Positions 1-7,708 of a stretch of DNA of 45,220 nucleotides are shown piece by piece. The stretch comes from Egibacteraceae bacterium (GTDB lineage Bacteria > Actinomycetota > Nitriliruptoria > Euzebyales > Egibacteraceae). A model generated the notes under the pieces. It saw nothing but the letters and a program-made list of their open reading frames with translations. It was not told the origin of the DNA and searched no databases. Position numbers and translations under genes: made by a program. The stretch is from contig DATLGH010000012.1 in NCBI GenBank assembly GCA_035540635.1, positions 1 to 45,220 on the forward strand. The letters are read 5' to 3'. Each line of letters starts with the position of its first letter. Positions within the stretch are counted from its first letter, which is position 1.

Positions 1-784
1 CCTGGGGGGCGGGCTCCGGCTCGGGGGCGGGCTGGCCGCTCGCGACGATCTCCTCGTAGCGCTCGACGGCCTCCTCGGTGGACCCGTCGAACACGAGACG
101 ACCGTGGTCCAGGACGATGGTCCGCTCGCACAGCTCGGTGATCGCGGCGAGGTCGTGACTGACCATGACGACCGTCTTGCCGCGCTGGTTGAACGCCCGC
201 ATCCGGGCGAGCGAGCGCTCCTGGAAGGCGGCGTCGCCGACCGACAGGACCTCGTCGACGAGGAGGATGTCGGGGTCGACGTGGACCGCGACGGCGAATC
301 CCAGCCGCACGTACATGCCCGACGAGTAGTTGCGCACCGGCTGGTCGATGAAGTCGCGGACGCCGGCGAAGTCGACGATCGAGTCGAACGCCGCGTCGAT
401 CTCCTTCGCGCCCAGGCCGAGGATCGCCCCGTTCAGGTAGACGTTCTCACGCCCCGACAGCTCCTGATGGAACCCCGCACCGAGCTCGAGCAGGGTCGAC
501 ACGCGCCCGCTCACCTCCACCCTGCCCGCGTCGGCGGGCAGGATTCTCGCCAGGCACTTCAGCAGCGTCGACTTGCCCGAGCCGTTGTGCCCGATCAGCC
601 CGACGCTCTCGCCGTGGCGGATCTGCAGCGACACGCCCTTCAGCGCGTGGAAGTCGTGGTAGTGGGACCGCCGGAACCGGTAGAGGCGCTCCTTGATGCC
701 CGGCGGCCGCTCGGTGTAGATGCGGAAGATCTCGTGGAGGTCCTCGACGACGATCGCCAGCCGGTCGCCGGCGTGCGCGCCCAA
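1..784 (-). CDS. ABC transporter ATP-binding subunit, polysaccharide export type (Wzt/TagH-like), 3' end cut by window
   Basis: ATPase that would power export of a lipid-linked surface polysaccharide or teichoic-acid-like polymer through the permease encoded just upstream. The translation shows Walker A GHNGSGKS, signature region NYSSGMYVRLGFAVA, Walker B ILLVDEVLSVGD and switch histidine VSHDL, the pattern of the Wzt/TagH subfamily. A Pro/Glu-rich linker follows at the left edge, so a C-terminal extension (carbohydrate-binding in some Wzt proteins) may lie outside the window. I chose a TTG start because AAGGAGG lies 8 nt upstream, inside the last codons of the permease; the permease stop is in the same reading frame only a few bases away. 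Translation is therefore probably coupled to the permease. The family is clear; the exported polymer cannot be told from sequence. Confidence 0.93.
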   Translation of the reverse strand, partial: MGAHAGDRLAIVVEDLHEIFRIYTERPPGIKERLYRFRRSHYHDFHALKGVSLQIRHGESVGLIGHNGSGKSTLLKCLARILPADAGRVEVSGRVSTLLELGAGFHQELSGRENVYLNGAILGLGAKEIDAAFDSIVDFAGVRDFIDQPVRNYSSGMYVRLGFAVAVHVDPDILLVDEVLSVGDAAFQERSLARMRAFNQRGKTVVMVSHDLAAITELCERTIVLDHGRLVFDGSTEEAVERYEEIVASGQPAPEPEPAPQ

Positions 785-787
785 CCC

Positions 788-1642
788 TCAGACCTCCTTC
801 GCGAACGTGACGGCCAGCCGGTTGAACAGCCAGTAGCCGAGCGCGAACGTGACGACGGCGAGGACCGTGCAGCCGAGCAGCGTCGTCGCGGCCGGCCAGG
901 CGGGTGGCAGGGACGCGGGACCCACGGTCTCCGGCACGTCGGGTGCGACCGCGAGCCCGTACAGCGGCGTCTGGAAGAGCTCGACGAACCACGTCATCGG
1001 GTTCAGGCGCACGAGCGTCACGAAGAACTGGTAGGGGGCGGGGACCCCCTCGACGAAGAACATCGGGTAGATGATCGGGGTTCCGTAGAACCAGGCGAGG
1101 AAGATCACCTGCGTGAGCTCCTGCAGGTCGCGGAAGGGGACGTTGGCCGCCGCGAACGCCATCGACACCCCGGCGGTGAACAGCGTGAGCAGCACGAGCC
1201 CGACGGCCACCGCCGGCAGGTACGGCAGCACGTTGCCGCGCTGCCAGAAGAACAGCGGGGCGGTTGCGAGCAGGGCGAGCAGGAAGTGCACCGCCTGGCT
1301 GCCCACGATCGACAAAGGGATGACCTCGCGCGGGAAGTACACCTTGCGGATGAGCGGGCCGTTGCCGACGATCGCGCCCACGGAGGCGTTGACGCTGTTC
1401 GCGAAGAACTGCCACACGAGGTAGCCGGCGAGGAAGAAGCTCGCGAAGTGCCGCACGGGGATGCGGAGCACGACGGCGAAGATCGCGGTGAAGATCGCCG
1501 TCATGAGTATCGGGGTGAGCAGCGACCACACGAAGCCGAGGGCCGAGTGCTTGTAGCGGACCTTCAGCTCCTTGCGGACAAGGTTGTCGAGGAGCTGGCG
1601 AGAGGTCCACAGCTCGCCGAGCTTCGCGGTGGGGGCGGCCAT
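788..1642 (-). CDS. ABC-2 type permease for polysaccharide/polyol-phosphate export (Wzm/TagG-like)
   Basis: A 284-residue integral membrane protein of the ABC2_membrane family. The N-terminal cytosolic part (SRQLLDNLVRKELKVRYKHS) is the typical amphipathic start of Wzm/TagG exporters, followed by about six hydrophobic segments, with the usual TPIIYPMFFVEG loop near residue 190 and the conserved LNPMTWFVELFQ stretch. It should form the channel for the ATPase whose gene follows immediately. The ATG is preferred over upstream in-frame codons because it gives the normal family N-terminus and has a TAGACT promoter hexamer 10 nt before it. Together with the glycosyltransferases to the right it suggests an ABC-dependent glycan export system. 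Confidence 0.93.
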   Translation of the reverse strand: MAAPTAKLGELWTSRQLLDNLVRKELKVRYKHSALGFVWSLLTPILMTAIFTAIFAVVLRIPVRHFASFFLAGYLVWQFFANSVNASVGAIVGNGPLIRKVYFPREVIPLSIVGSQAVHFLLALLATAPLFFWQRGNVLPYLPAVAVGLVLLTLFTAGVSMAFAAANVPFRDLQELTQVIFLAWFYGTPIIYPMFFVEGVPAPYQFFVTLVRLNPMTWFVELFQTPLYGLAVAPDVPETVGPASLPPAWPAATTLLGCTVLAVVTFALGYWLFNRLAVTFAKEV

Positions 1643-1652
1643 GGTGAGGGCG

Positions 1653-1658
1653 AGTCTA
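1653..1658 (-). promoter_or_regulatory. putative -10 element of the ABC exporter operon
   Basis: TAGACT on the minus strand, 10 nt before the permease ATG. It matches the TAnnnT pattern seen before several genes here and implies a leader of only a few nucleotides. No convincing -35 was seen. Confidence 0.4.
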
Positions 1659-1669
1659 TCCCGCCGGTG

Positions 1670-1697
1670 CGCCACCCCCCGCGACTGCCGGGTGGCG
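1670..1697 (-). terminator. hairpin after the CAP/SLH gene
   Basis: Perfect 8-bp inverted repeat (CGCCACCC / GGGTGGCG) with a 12-nt loop, a few bases after the stop of the CAP/SLH protein and before the exporter promoter. There is no U-run, so it is a GC hairpin of the kind often seen at actinobacterial gene ends rather than a classical terminator. Confidence 0.45.
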
Positions 1698-1701
1698 TGG
1701 C

Positions 1702-2733
1702 TCAGACGAGTCGGAGGGCGCGGGCGAGGAACGAGGCCATCTCCGCGCGGCGGACCGGCTGGCTGGGGCAGAACCGCCCGTCGGCGCAGCCGAGCGTGAT
1801 GCCGGCGTCGGCGATGGCGTTGATCGCCGGCTGGTGCACGGAGCCAAGGACGTCGGAGAAGCGCTGGTACGTGCTGGTCGGCAGCCGCCACGCACGCTGC
1901 AGGAACGACGCCATCTGGCCGCGGGCGACCGGGGCGTTCGGGCAGAAGCGCCCCGGTGCGCAGCCGTTGGCGATCCCGGCGGCCGCGAGCGAGTTGATGG
2001 CCGCCTCGTGCGGCGAGCCGTTGTCGTCGCCGAAGAAGTCCCGGCCGGCCGGCGGCAGCTTGAGCGCGCGGACGATGAACGTCGCCATCTGCGCGCGGGT
2101 CACCTGCCGCTCGGGGCAGAAGCGCTCGGCGGTGCAGCCCGTGGTGACGCCACGCAGGGCGATCGCCTTGATCGCTGCCGAGTGCGGCCCGGCGGTCACG
2201 TCGCGGAACTCACCCGGCGCCAGAGGGGGCAGGCGGACGGCGGCGGCCTGCCCGGCGCCGTGCATGAAGTCGACGGTCGTCCAGAGCTTGCCCGACGCCG
2301 TCACCCGCACCCCCACGCCGACCCAGTTGAACTCCGGGCGTAAAACGTTCGCGCGGTGGCCCGGCGAGTTCATGAACATCGCGTGGGTCCGGTCGACGAG
2401 CTCGGTCTCCGGCGCGCCCGCCCGCTGGCTCCAGCCGACGTTCTCGCCCAGCCGGCGCCAGTCGCGCTGGACCTGCGCGGCGAGGTTCGCGTTGTGGTAC
2501 AGGCGGTCCTCGCGCGCCATGACGTCCGTCCAGCCGCGGGCGACCCGCTGGAGCTCCGCGTCGACCGCGAGGGGTGCGAGCCCCGCGGCGCGCCGCTCGG
2601 CGTTCATGCTGTCGACGAGCCGCTGCTCCGCCCCGCCCCACGTCGACGCCGAGGCGCTGCCGGCGAGCACGCCGACCGCGGCGAGGGCGACGACGAGCAG
2701 GAGACCGAGACGTCGGGTGGTCGGTGACTTCAT
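1702..2733 (-). CDS. secreted CAP-domain protein with three C-terminal S-layer-homology-like repeats
   Basis: A 343-residue exported surface protein. Residues 1-30 form a signal peptide ending in GSASAS. Residues about 35-165 are a CAP (SCP/PR-1-like) domain: ENVGW, HAMFMNSPGHRANVL and the final VDFMH strand are present. Residues about 173-343 contain three related repeats of roughly 57 residues, each with a FxDV start, a GCxxxxFCPxxxVxRxQMAxFxxRA core and a paired cysteine. These resemble S-layer homology repeats that bind secondary cell-wall polymers and probably anchor the protein. The substrate of bacterial CAP domains is usually unknown. It sits upstream of the exporter genes but a hairpin separates them. 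The ribosome-binding site GGAG lies in a predicted hairpin (see 2739-2785). Confidence 0.9.
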   Translation of the reverse strand: MKSPTTRRLGLLLVVALAAVGVLAGSASASTWGGAEQRLVDSMNAERRAAGLAPLAVDAELQRVARGWTDVMAREDRLYHNANLAAQVQRDWRRLGENVGWSQRAGAPETELVDRTHAMFMNSPGHRANVLRPEFNWVGVGVRVTASGKLWTTVDFMHGAGQAAAVRLPPLAPGEFRDVTAGPHSAAIKAIALRGVTTGCTAERFCPERQVTRAQMATFIVRALKLPPAGRDFFGDDNGSPHEAAINSLAAAGIANGCAPGRFCPNAPVARGQMASFLQRAWRLPTSTYQRFSDVLGSVHQPAINAIADAGITLGCADGRFCPSQPVRRAEMASFLARALRLV

Positions 2734-2738
2734 CGTGG

Positions 2739-2785
2739 GGCACTCCGGGGTTGGCGCGGCCGGTGGTGCCGGCCCTTGGAGTGCC
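2739..2785 (-). promoter_or_regulatory. inverted repeat that would sequester the ribosome-binding site of the CAP/SLH gene
   Basis: In the minus-strand RNA, GGCACTCC (2785-2778) begins on the last base of the preceding gene's stop codon and is exactly complementary to GGAGTGCC (2746-2739), which contains the GGAG ribosome-binding site 9 nt before the CAP/SLH ATG. Between the arms lies a second perfect stem, GGCCGG/CCGGCC, with a 5-nt loop. Ribosomes reaching the upstream stop could open the outer arm, giving translational coupling. It could equally act as a transcription terminator. Confidence 0.45.
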
Positions 2786-4377
2786 TATCGACGGCGGCGC
2801 GGGGCTCCTTGAGGCGAGCGCTGCGCGGCGGCTCCGTCGAGGAACGCCGGGACGAGCCACGCGACGAGTGCGACCGCTCCGGCGAGCGCGCCGACCACGA
2901 AGAGGGCCGGCCACGGCGACCAGGCGAGCACCGCGGCGCCCCGGGCCCCTGGCGGGCCCCAGTAGGTGACGAGCGCCAGGCCGGCCGCCGTGGCCTGCAC
3001 GACGACCACGACCGCGAGGGCGACGAACGGCAGGCGCCGGCTGCGCGCCCCCAGCAGGGTGAACGCGCCGAGGGCCCCGACGACCGCGATGCCGACCACG
3101 GCCCCGTACAGGTAGCGGCCGTGGATGGCGAACGGGGTGCCGGTGCGGGCGTAGACGCGCCAGGCCCCGAACGTCACGATCCCGCCGAGCCCGGCGAGTG
3201 GGGCGAGCACGACGGTGAGGTCGGCGGGGCTCTGACCGGTGCGCCGGCAGCCCGCGAACGCCGCGACGCAGAGCATGACGACGACGAGGGTGGCGAGCAG
3301 GTGCAGGGGCGGGGCACCGTCGGGGACGATGTTCGGCTCGATCCAGAAGCGGTGGCTCAGCCGCTCGACGTAGAAGGGCAGCCAGAAGCCGACGTCGGGG
3401 GTGAACCCCTCCGGTGCCGGCGGGCCCGGCAGGCCGGCCGGCTGCACGGTCCCGTGCACGACGAGATTGCGGATCCACCACCATCCGCCGACGGCGACGG
3501 CGGTGGCGACCGACAGCGCCCCGGCGGTCATCCCGCGCCAGCCGGCGCCCCGGAGCACGCCAAGCCCGTACACGGCGGCGAGCCATAGGGGGACGAACAG
3601 TGCGAAGCCCTTCGTGAGCAGCGCGAGCCCGCCGAGCAGGCCGGCGACGGCGGCGGTGCGCCAGGACCGGTCCCCGCGCGCGACGGCGAGGGTCGGCAGC
3701 GTGAGCAGGCCCAAGAGCAGCACGAGCAGGGTGTCGTTGTTGACCGACGCGCCGACGTGGGTGAGCTGCGGCACGCCGAGGGGCAGGACCGCCGCGGTCA
3801 CCGCGGCGGGGCGGGGCGCGCCGAGCCGGCCGGCGACGAGGTAGGCGATCAGCGGCAGGGGCAGCACGACGAGCGCGCTGAACAGCCGCAGGAAGCCCAC
3901 GACCTGATCGAAGGACCAGTCGCCGGTGAAGGGCACGACCGCGGTCACCCCCGACAGGGCCGCCGCGGCGAGGAGGTAGTAGAGCGGCGGGTGCGCGGCC
4001 ATCTGCTGGCGCACGTCGCCCGCCACGTCGGGGCCGAGGTCGGCGAACCTCGGCCGCTCGCCACGCGCCGGGGCGTCCGCGGCCCGCAGCGGCTGTGCCT
4101 CGCCCTCGCGGACGTGCCCGACCACGGCGAACGAGTCGATCACCCGCTGAGAGATCCGCCGCTGCCCCACCTCCGGGTAGCCGGCGCCCTGCGCGACGGC
4201 CACCACCATGTCGACGTGGGCGGACTCGTCCGGTGCCCGGTACGTCGGGAACAGCACGCTCGCGAGCACGAGGGTGAGTCCGTGGAGGGCGACGAGCGCC
4301 CGCACCGCGACGGGCACCCTGCCGAGCCCCCGGCGGGGCGCTGTGCCCCTCGGGGAGGCGCGGCCCTCGGCCCGCAC
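2785..4377 (-). CDS. multi-spanning membrane protein of the DUF2142 / GT-C type
   Basis: A 530-residue protein with roughly 11-13 hydrophobic segments. The first transmembrane segment is followed by FPTYRAPDESAHVDMV, the acidic first-loop motif typical of DUF2142 and related GT-C fold polyprenyl-phosphate-sugar transferases. A likely role is transfer of a sugar to a surface polymer on the outer face of the membrane, but no acceptor or donor can be deduced. The GTG start comes 10 nt after the stop of the upstream glycosyltransferase, with an AGGGG ribosome-binding site between, so the two are probably one operon. Alternative: an O-antigen-ligase-like or uncharacterised membrane protein. Confidence 0.8.
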   Translation of the reverse strand: MRAEGRASPRGTAPRRGLGRVPVAVRALVALHGLTLVLASVLFPTYRAPDESAHVDMVVAVAQGAGYPEVGQRRISQRVIDSFAVVGHVREGEAQPLRAADAPARGERPRFADLGPDVAGDVRQQMAAHPPLYYLLAAAALSGVTAVVPFTGDWSFDQVVGFLRLFSALVVLPLPLIAYLVAGRLGAPRPAAVTAAVLPLGVPQLTHVGASVNNDTLLVLLLGLLTLPTLAVARGDRSWRTAAVAGLLGGLALLTKGFALFVPLWLAAVYGLGVLRGAGWRGMTAGALSVATAVAVGGWWWIRNLVVHGTVQPAGLPGPPAPEGFTPDVGFWLPFYVERLSHRFWIEPNIVPDGAPPLHLLATLVVVMLCVAAFAGCRRTGQSPADLTVVLAPLAGLGGIVTFGAWRVYARTGTPFAIHGRYLYGAVVGIAVVGALGAFTLLGARSRRLPFVALAVVVVVQATAAGLALVTYWGPPGARGAAVLAWSPWPALFVVGALAGAVALVAWLVPAFLDGAAAQRSPQGAPRRRR

Positions 4378-4387
4378 GCGGCGACCC

Positions 4388-6889
4388 CTAGCGGCTGAGA
4401 CGCTGCCGCGCGAAGTTGCGCGCGTGGGTGAGAGCGGTGCGGGGTCCGGCGCTGCGGTAGTAGTCGAGGAAGCGCCGGGCGTAGTACCCGTAGGAGCGGG
4501 TGATGACGGGGGGTGCGCCGGTGACGTACTCCCGGGACCGTCCGACGCGGTCGGCAGCCGGCCGCGGAAGCCGGCAGAACTCCAGGATGGGCGCGAGCGC
4601 CTTGTCCCACGTCATGTCGGGAGCGAGCTGCTCCACCGCCTGTCGGCAGGTGTCGTAGAGGTCACGGTCGTTGCGCATGCGTCGCAGCGCGCTCGCGAGC
4701 GCGCCGACGTCCTCGCCGGGCACGGTGAGGCCGAGCCCGTGGGTGTTCACGAGCCGGGACAGCGAGTCGCCCTCGGTCGCCACGATCGGCAGCCCCGCCC
4801 AGAGGTAGTCGAGGATGCGGGTGCGGTAGCTGAACGCCGTCTCGACATGGTCGAAGTGCGTGGACACGCCGAGGTCCGCCTCGAGCAGGTAGTCGGCGCG
4901 CCGCTCGTACTCGACCCAGCCGGGGTTGAAGAACACGTGGCGGTCGAGCAGCCCGAGCTCCTCGGCGAGGCGGAAGGCGGCCGACGCCATCCGCATCTTC
5001 GGCACGTCGGGGTTCGGGTGCGCCGAGCCGAGGAAGAACAGCTTCATGTCGGGCAGGTCGGCGACGATCTCGCCGAGGGCGCGGATGAGCGTGAGCGGGT
5101 CGAACCAGTTGTAGATGCCCCCGCCCCACAGCAGCAGGAAGTCGTCCTCCCCCACGCCGTCGAGCACCCCCTTGACCACCTTGTCGACCTTCTCCGGCGG
5201 CTCGCTCGGCAGGCCGAAGGGGGCGACGTCGAGGAGCACGCGCATCGAGGCGTCGGCGTCGTAGGTGGCCGGGTTCACGCGGTTGACCCCCGTCAGCTGG
5301 CCGAGCCAGAAGTCGCGCTGCTTCTCGGACGCGCAGACGAAGAAGTCGCCGCGCGCGAGCTGCTCGTTGAGGATCTTCGTGTCGCTGCGCGCGGTCGCGA
5401 AGCGCTCGATCGGCGCCTCCTCGCGGCGCAGCTCCAGACCCTCGAGGTGGAAGGGGTCGTAGATGTCGACGAGGACGGGCACCTCCGACGCCGCGATCTG
5501 CGGGTAGAAGAACATGATGAAGCCCTGGAAGATCACGACGTCGGTGTCGGGCAGCAGCGCGTCGATGCGCTCGCTGTTGACCTGGACGACCTCGAAGTCG
5601 GGATGGGAGAGGTCCGGCGGTGTCGTCGTGCCAAGGGTCACCTGGTGCTCGCGGGACAGCAGCTTGGCCATCTCCCAGCAGCGGATCGCCGGCCCCGCCA
5701 TGCGCGCTCCCAAGCGGTCGGCGGTGAGGATGAGCACCCGCCCGCGTGGCTTCATGTGCGCGCGCAGGTTCCAGGCGTTCAGCACCGCCTCGAACACGTG
5801 CATGAAGTCGGGGTCGGGAACGTTGGGCAGCAGCGCCTCCTCGAACAGCCGCAGGATGCGGCGGTCGTCGGTCCGGCGGCGGGACTGCACGAAGTAGCGC
5901 TTCGCGCCGAGCTCGTCGAGGGCGAGGCCCCAGTCGCGGATGGCGGCGAGGTGCGCGCCGGTCAGCGCGGAGACGCGCGCATCGGCGATCGGGCGCGCGT
6001 CCTCGCTGATGCGGTAGTCCGGCAGGTCCGTCTTGTCGTCGGCGAGGCCGCGCAGCAGGGCGAGCACGAGCGTGCCGGGCAGCGTCCGCGCGAGCTGGTC
6101 GTCCCCGTAGTTCTTGAACACCGTGGCCAGGGCGTTGCGCTCGAGCAGGTAGCGCTCCCTCGCGTAGCCGAAGCGCTCGATGGTGCCATGGTGGCGGTGA
6201 TAGACCTTCGAGGCGGGGACGTAGACGACCTCGTGGCCGAGCACCCACAGCCGCCAGCCGTAGTCGACGTCCTCGAAGAAGGCGAAGTAGCTCTCGTCGA
6301 ACCCGCCGCTCTGCACGAACACGTCGCGGCGGGTGATCATCGCCCCGCCGGAGGCGAACAGCGTCGGGCGGTTGCGCCGGTCCTCGCCCATGTCGGTCTG
6401 GCGGTTGCCCTTCGCGAACCCGTGGCCGTAGAAGGCCATCTGCCCGCCGGCGTAGTCGATCGTCTCGCGGTCGTCGCGGAGGATCTTGCTCGCGACACAC
6501 GCGACCCGCTCATCGATCTCGAGCAGCTGCACCGCCTCGACGATCCAGCGGGGGTCGGCCTCGGCGTCGTTGTTGAGCAGCGCGATGTAGCGGCCTGTGG
6601 CGAGGCGCGCCCCCTGGTTGACCGCCGGGGAGAACCCCGTGTTCGTGTCGTTCACGACCACCCGGCACTCGGGGAACACCTCCCGGACGTACTCGAGGGA
6701 GCCGTCCTTGGAGTTGTTGTCGACGAAGACGACCTCGAGCCGCTCCTGGGGGTACTCGAGCGCCCGCAGGGACCCGAGGCACCGCTCGAGGAAGTCCCGC
6801 CCGTTGTAGTTCACGACGACGACCGACACCGTCGGCCATCGCCGCTCCGGCCACCGGGCGGGGGGCGTCGCGGCGGGGTCGACGGGCAT
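4388..6889 (-). CDS. two-domain glycosyltransferase, GT2 N-terminal and GT4-like C-terminal
   Basis: An 833-residue cytosolic enzyme. Residues 20-260 are a GT-A family 2 domain: VVVVNYNG, VDNNSKDGS (56-64), the metal-binding-type LLNNDAEAD (114-122) and FFEDVDYGWRL (204-214), as in rhamnosyl- and related sugar transferases. Residues about 383-800 are a GT-B, family-4-like domain beginning RVLILTADRLGARMAGPAIR and containing LWGGGIYNWFDP and the nucleotide-binding-side stretch WAGLPIVATEGDSLSRLV. The two halves probably add consecutive sugars to one glycan. The ATG has AGGAG 10 nt upstream. The following gene (DUF2142-like) begins 10 nt after its stop. Sugar specificity is unknown. Confidence 0.9.
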   Translation of the reverse strand: MPVDPAATPPARWPERRWPTVSVVVVNYNGRDFLERCLGSLRALEYPQERLEVVFVDNNSKDGSLEYVREVFPECRVVVNDTNTGFSPAVNQGARLATGRYIALLNNDAEADPRWIVEAVQLLEIDERVACVASKILRDDRETIDYAGGQMAFYGHGFAKGNRQTDMGEDRRNRPTLFASGGAMITRRDVFVQSGGFDESYFAFFEDVDYGWRLWVLGHEVVYVPASKVYHRHHGTIERFGYARERYLLERNALATVFKNYGDDQLARTLPGTLVLALLRGLADDKTDLPDYRISEDARPIADARVSALTGAHLAAIRDWGLALDELGAKRYFVQSRRRTDDRRILRLFEEALLPNVPDPDFMHVFEAVLNAWNLRAHMKPRGRVLILTADRLGARMAGPAIRCWEMAKLLSREHQVTLGTTTPPDLSHPDFEVVQVNSERIDALLPDTDVVIFQGFIMFFYPQIAASEVPVLVDIYDPFHLEGLELRREEAPIERFATARSDTKILNEQLARGDFFVCASEKQRDFWLGQLTGVNRVNPATYDADASMRVLLDVAPFGLPSEPPEKVDKVVKGVLDGVGEDDFLLLWGGGIYNWFDPLTLIRALGEIVADLPDMKLFFLGSAHPNPDVPKMRMASAAFRLAEELGLLDRHVFFNPGWVEYERRADYLLEADLGVSTHFDHVETAFSYRTRILDYLWAGLPIVATEGDSLSRLVNTHGLGLTVPGEDVGALASALRRMRNDRDLYDTCRQAVEQLAPDMTWDKALAPILEFCRLPRPAADRVGRSREYVTGAPPVITRSYGYYARRFLDYYRSAGPRTALTHARNFARQRLSR

Positions 6890-6972
6890 GGGCGAAAAGC
6901 TCCTGCGGTTCTTGCGTGCCGGGTCGTGTTGTCTACCACACCTGGGTCAGGGCTCCCGACGGTGCGCTGCGC

Positions 6973-6978
6973 TAGCGT
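6973..6978 (+). promoter_or_regulatory. putative -10 element giving a leaderless mRNA
   Basis: TAGCGT, separated by 7 nt from the ATG at 6986. Transcription would start at or next to the start codon, and no ribosome-binding site precedes it. Confidence 0.45.
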
Positions 6979-6985
6979 GACCCGC

Positions 6986-7708
6986 ATGCGGATCGGTGTG
7001 GCGGCGCTCCTCCTCGTCGGCGCGCTCATGGTGGGCGGCTGTCAGGCGGCGAGCGGCGAGGCCTTCCAGCACTCGTTCAACCAGCCGATCATGCTCGGCG
7101 ATAAGCCGGTCGGGCAGACGTTCCGCCCGGCCACGAGCCATGTCGCCGGCGTCGACGTCCTCGTGGCGACCTTCGACGAGACCGTCGACCCCGCCGGCCG
7201 TCTCCGCGCCGTCCTGCGCGACGGCGCCGGCGGGCCCGTCCTGGCCCGGACGTCCGTGGACGGCGCGGACATCGGCAACAACGAGTGGGCGCCCGTGCGC
7301 TTCTCCCCCCCGCCGCCCGCGCCGGCGGTCGCCGCCGTCGAGCTCACGTGGGACGGGGCGAGCCCGCTCGCGGTCTGGGCGAACACGCCCCTCGACGACG
7401 GCGGTGGCCTGCGCAACGACCCCTACCCGGGAGGCGAGCTGGTGCGCGGCGGCGAACCGGCGGTCGGCGACCTCGCGTTCCGGGTGGTCGGCACGGGGAG
7501 CCCGGCGGACGCGGCCCGCAACCTTCTCCGCATCGCGCGCGACGGTGCGAGCCGGCTAGCGGGCGACCCGCTGTTTGCGGCTCTGTGGCTCGTGCTGGTC
7601 GGCGGGGCGGTGTGGCTCGGGGTGGGCAACCTGCGGCGCCCGCCCGGCGAGCTCGGCGAGCGCCGGCGCGGCGAGCAGCCCCGTGAGCACGAGGAAGCCC
7701 GTCCGTAG
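6986..7708 (+). CDS. lipoprotein of unknown function with C-terminal membrane segment
   Basis: A 240-residue protein I do not recognise. The N-terminus MRIGVAALLLVGALMVGGC is a lipoprotein signal with Cys19 as the lipid site. Residues 20-165 look beta-rich (GQTFRPATSHVAGVDVLVATF and alternating hydrophobic strands), reminiscent of a galactose-binding-like sandwich, but I cannot assign a family. A hydrophobic segment near residues 195-215 (FAALWLVLVGGAVWLGVG) followed by Arg-Arg would be a second membrane anchor. It is divergent from the GT2-GT4 gene. Its last 153 bp overlap the end of the opposite-strand GT-C-like gene. The ATG is preferred to a GTG nine bases upstream because that GTG overlaps the promoter hexamer. 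Confidence 0.75.
   Translation: MRIGVAALLLVGALMVGGCQAASGEAFQHSFNQPIMLGDKPVGQTFRPATSHVAGVDVLVATFDETVDPAGRLRAVLRDGAGGPVLARTSVDGADIGNNEWAPVRFSPPPPAPAVAAVELTWDGASPLAVWANTPLDDGGGLRNDPYPGGELVRGGEPAVGDLAFRVVGTGSPADAARNLLRIARDGASRLAGDPLFAALWLVLVGGAVWLGVGNLRRPPGELGERRRGEQPREHEEARP

Noticed and set aside
104-2812. A long plus-strand open frame of about 900 codons
   Set aside because: It runs antisense through the exporter, CAP/SLH and neighbouring genes, all of which have clear domains on the minus strand. It is rich in Arg, Glu and Ala as expected from the antisense of GC-rich genes.
4208-6985. Plus-strand open frame continuous with the lipoprotein gene at 6986
   Set aside because: It is antisense to the GT2-GT4 gene. 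Only the part from the ATG at 6986, with signal peptide and promoter, is credible.
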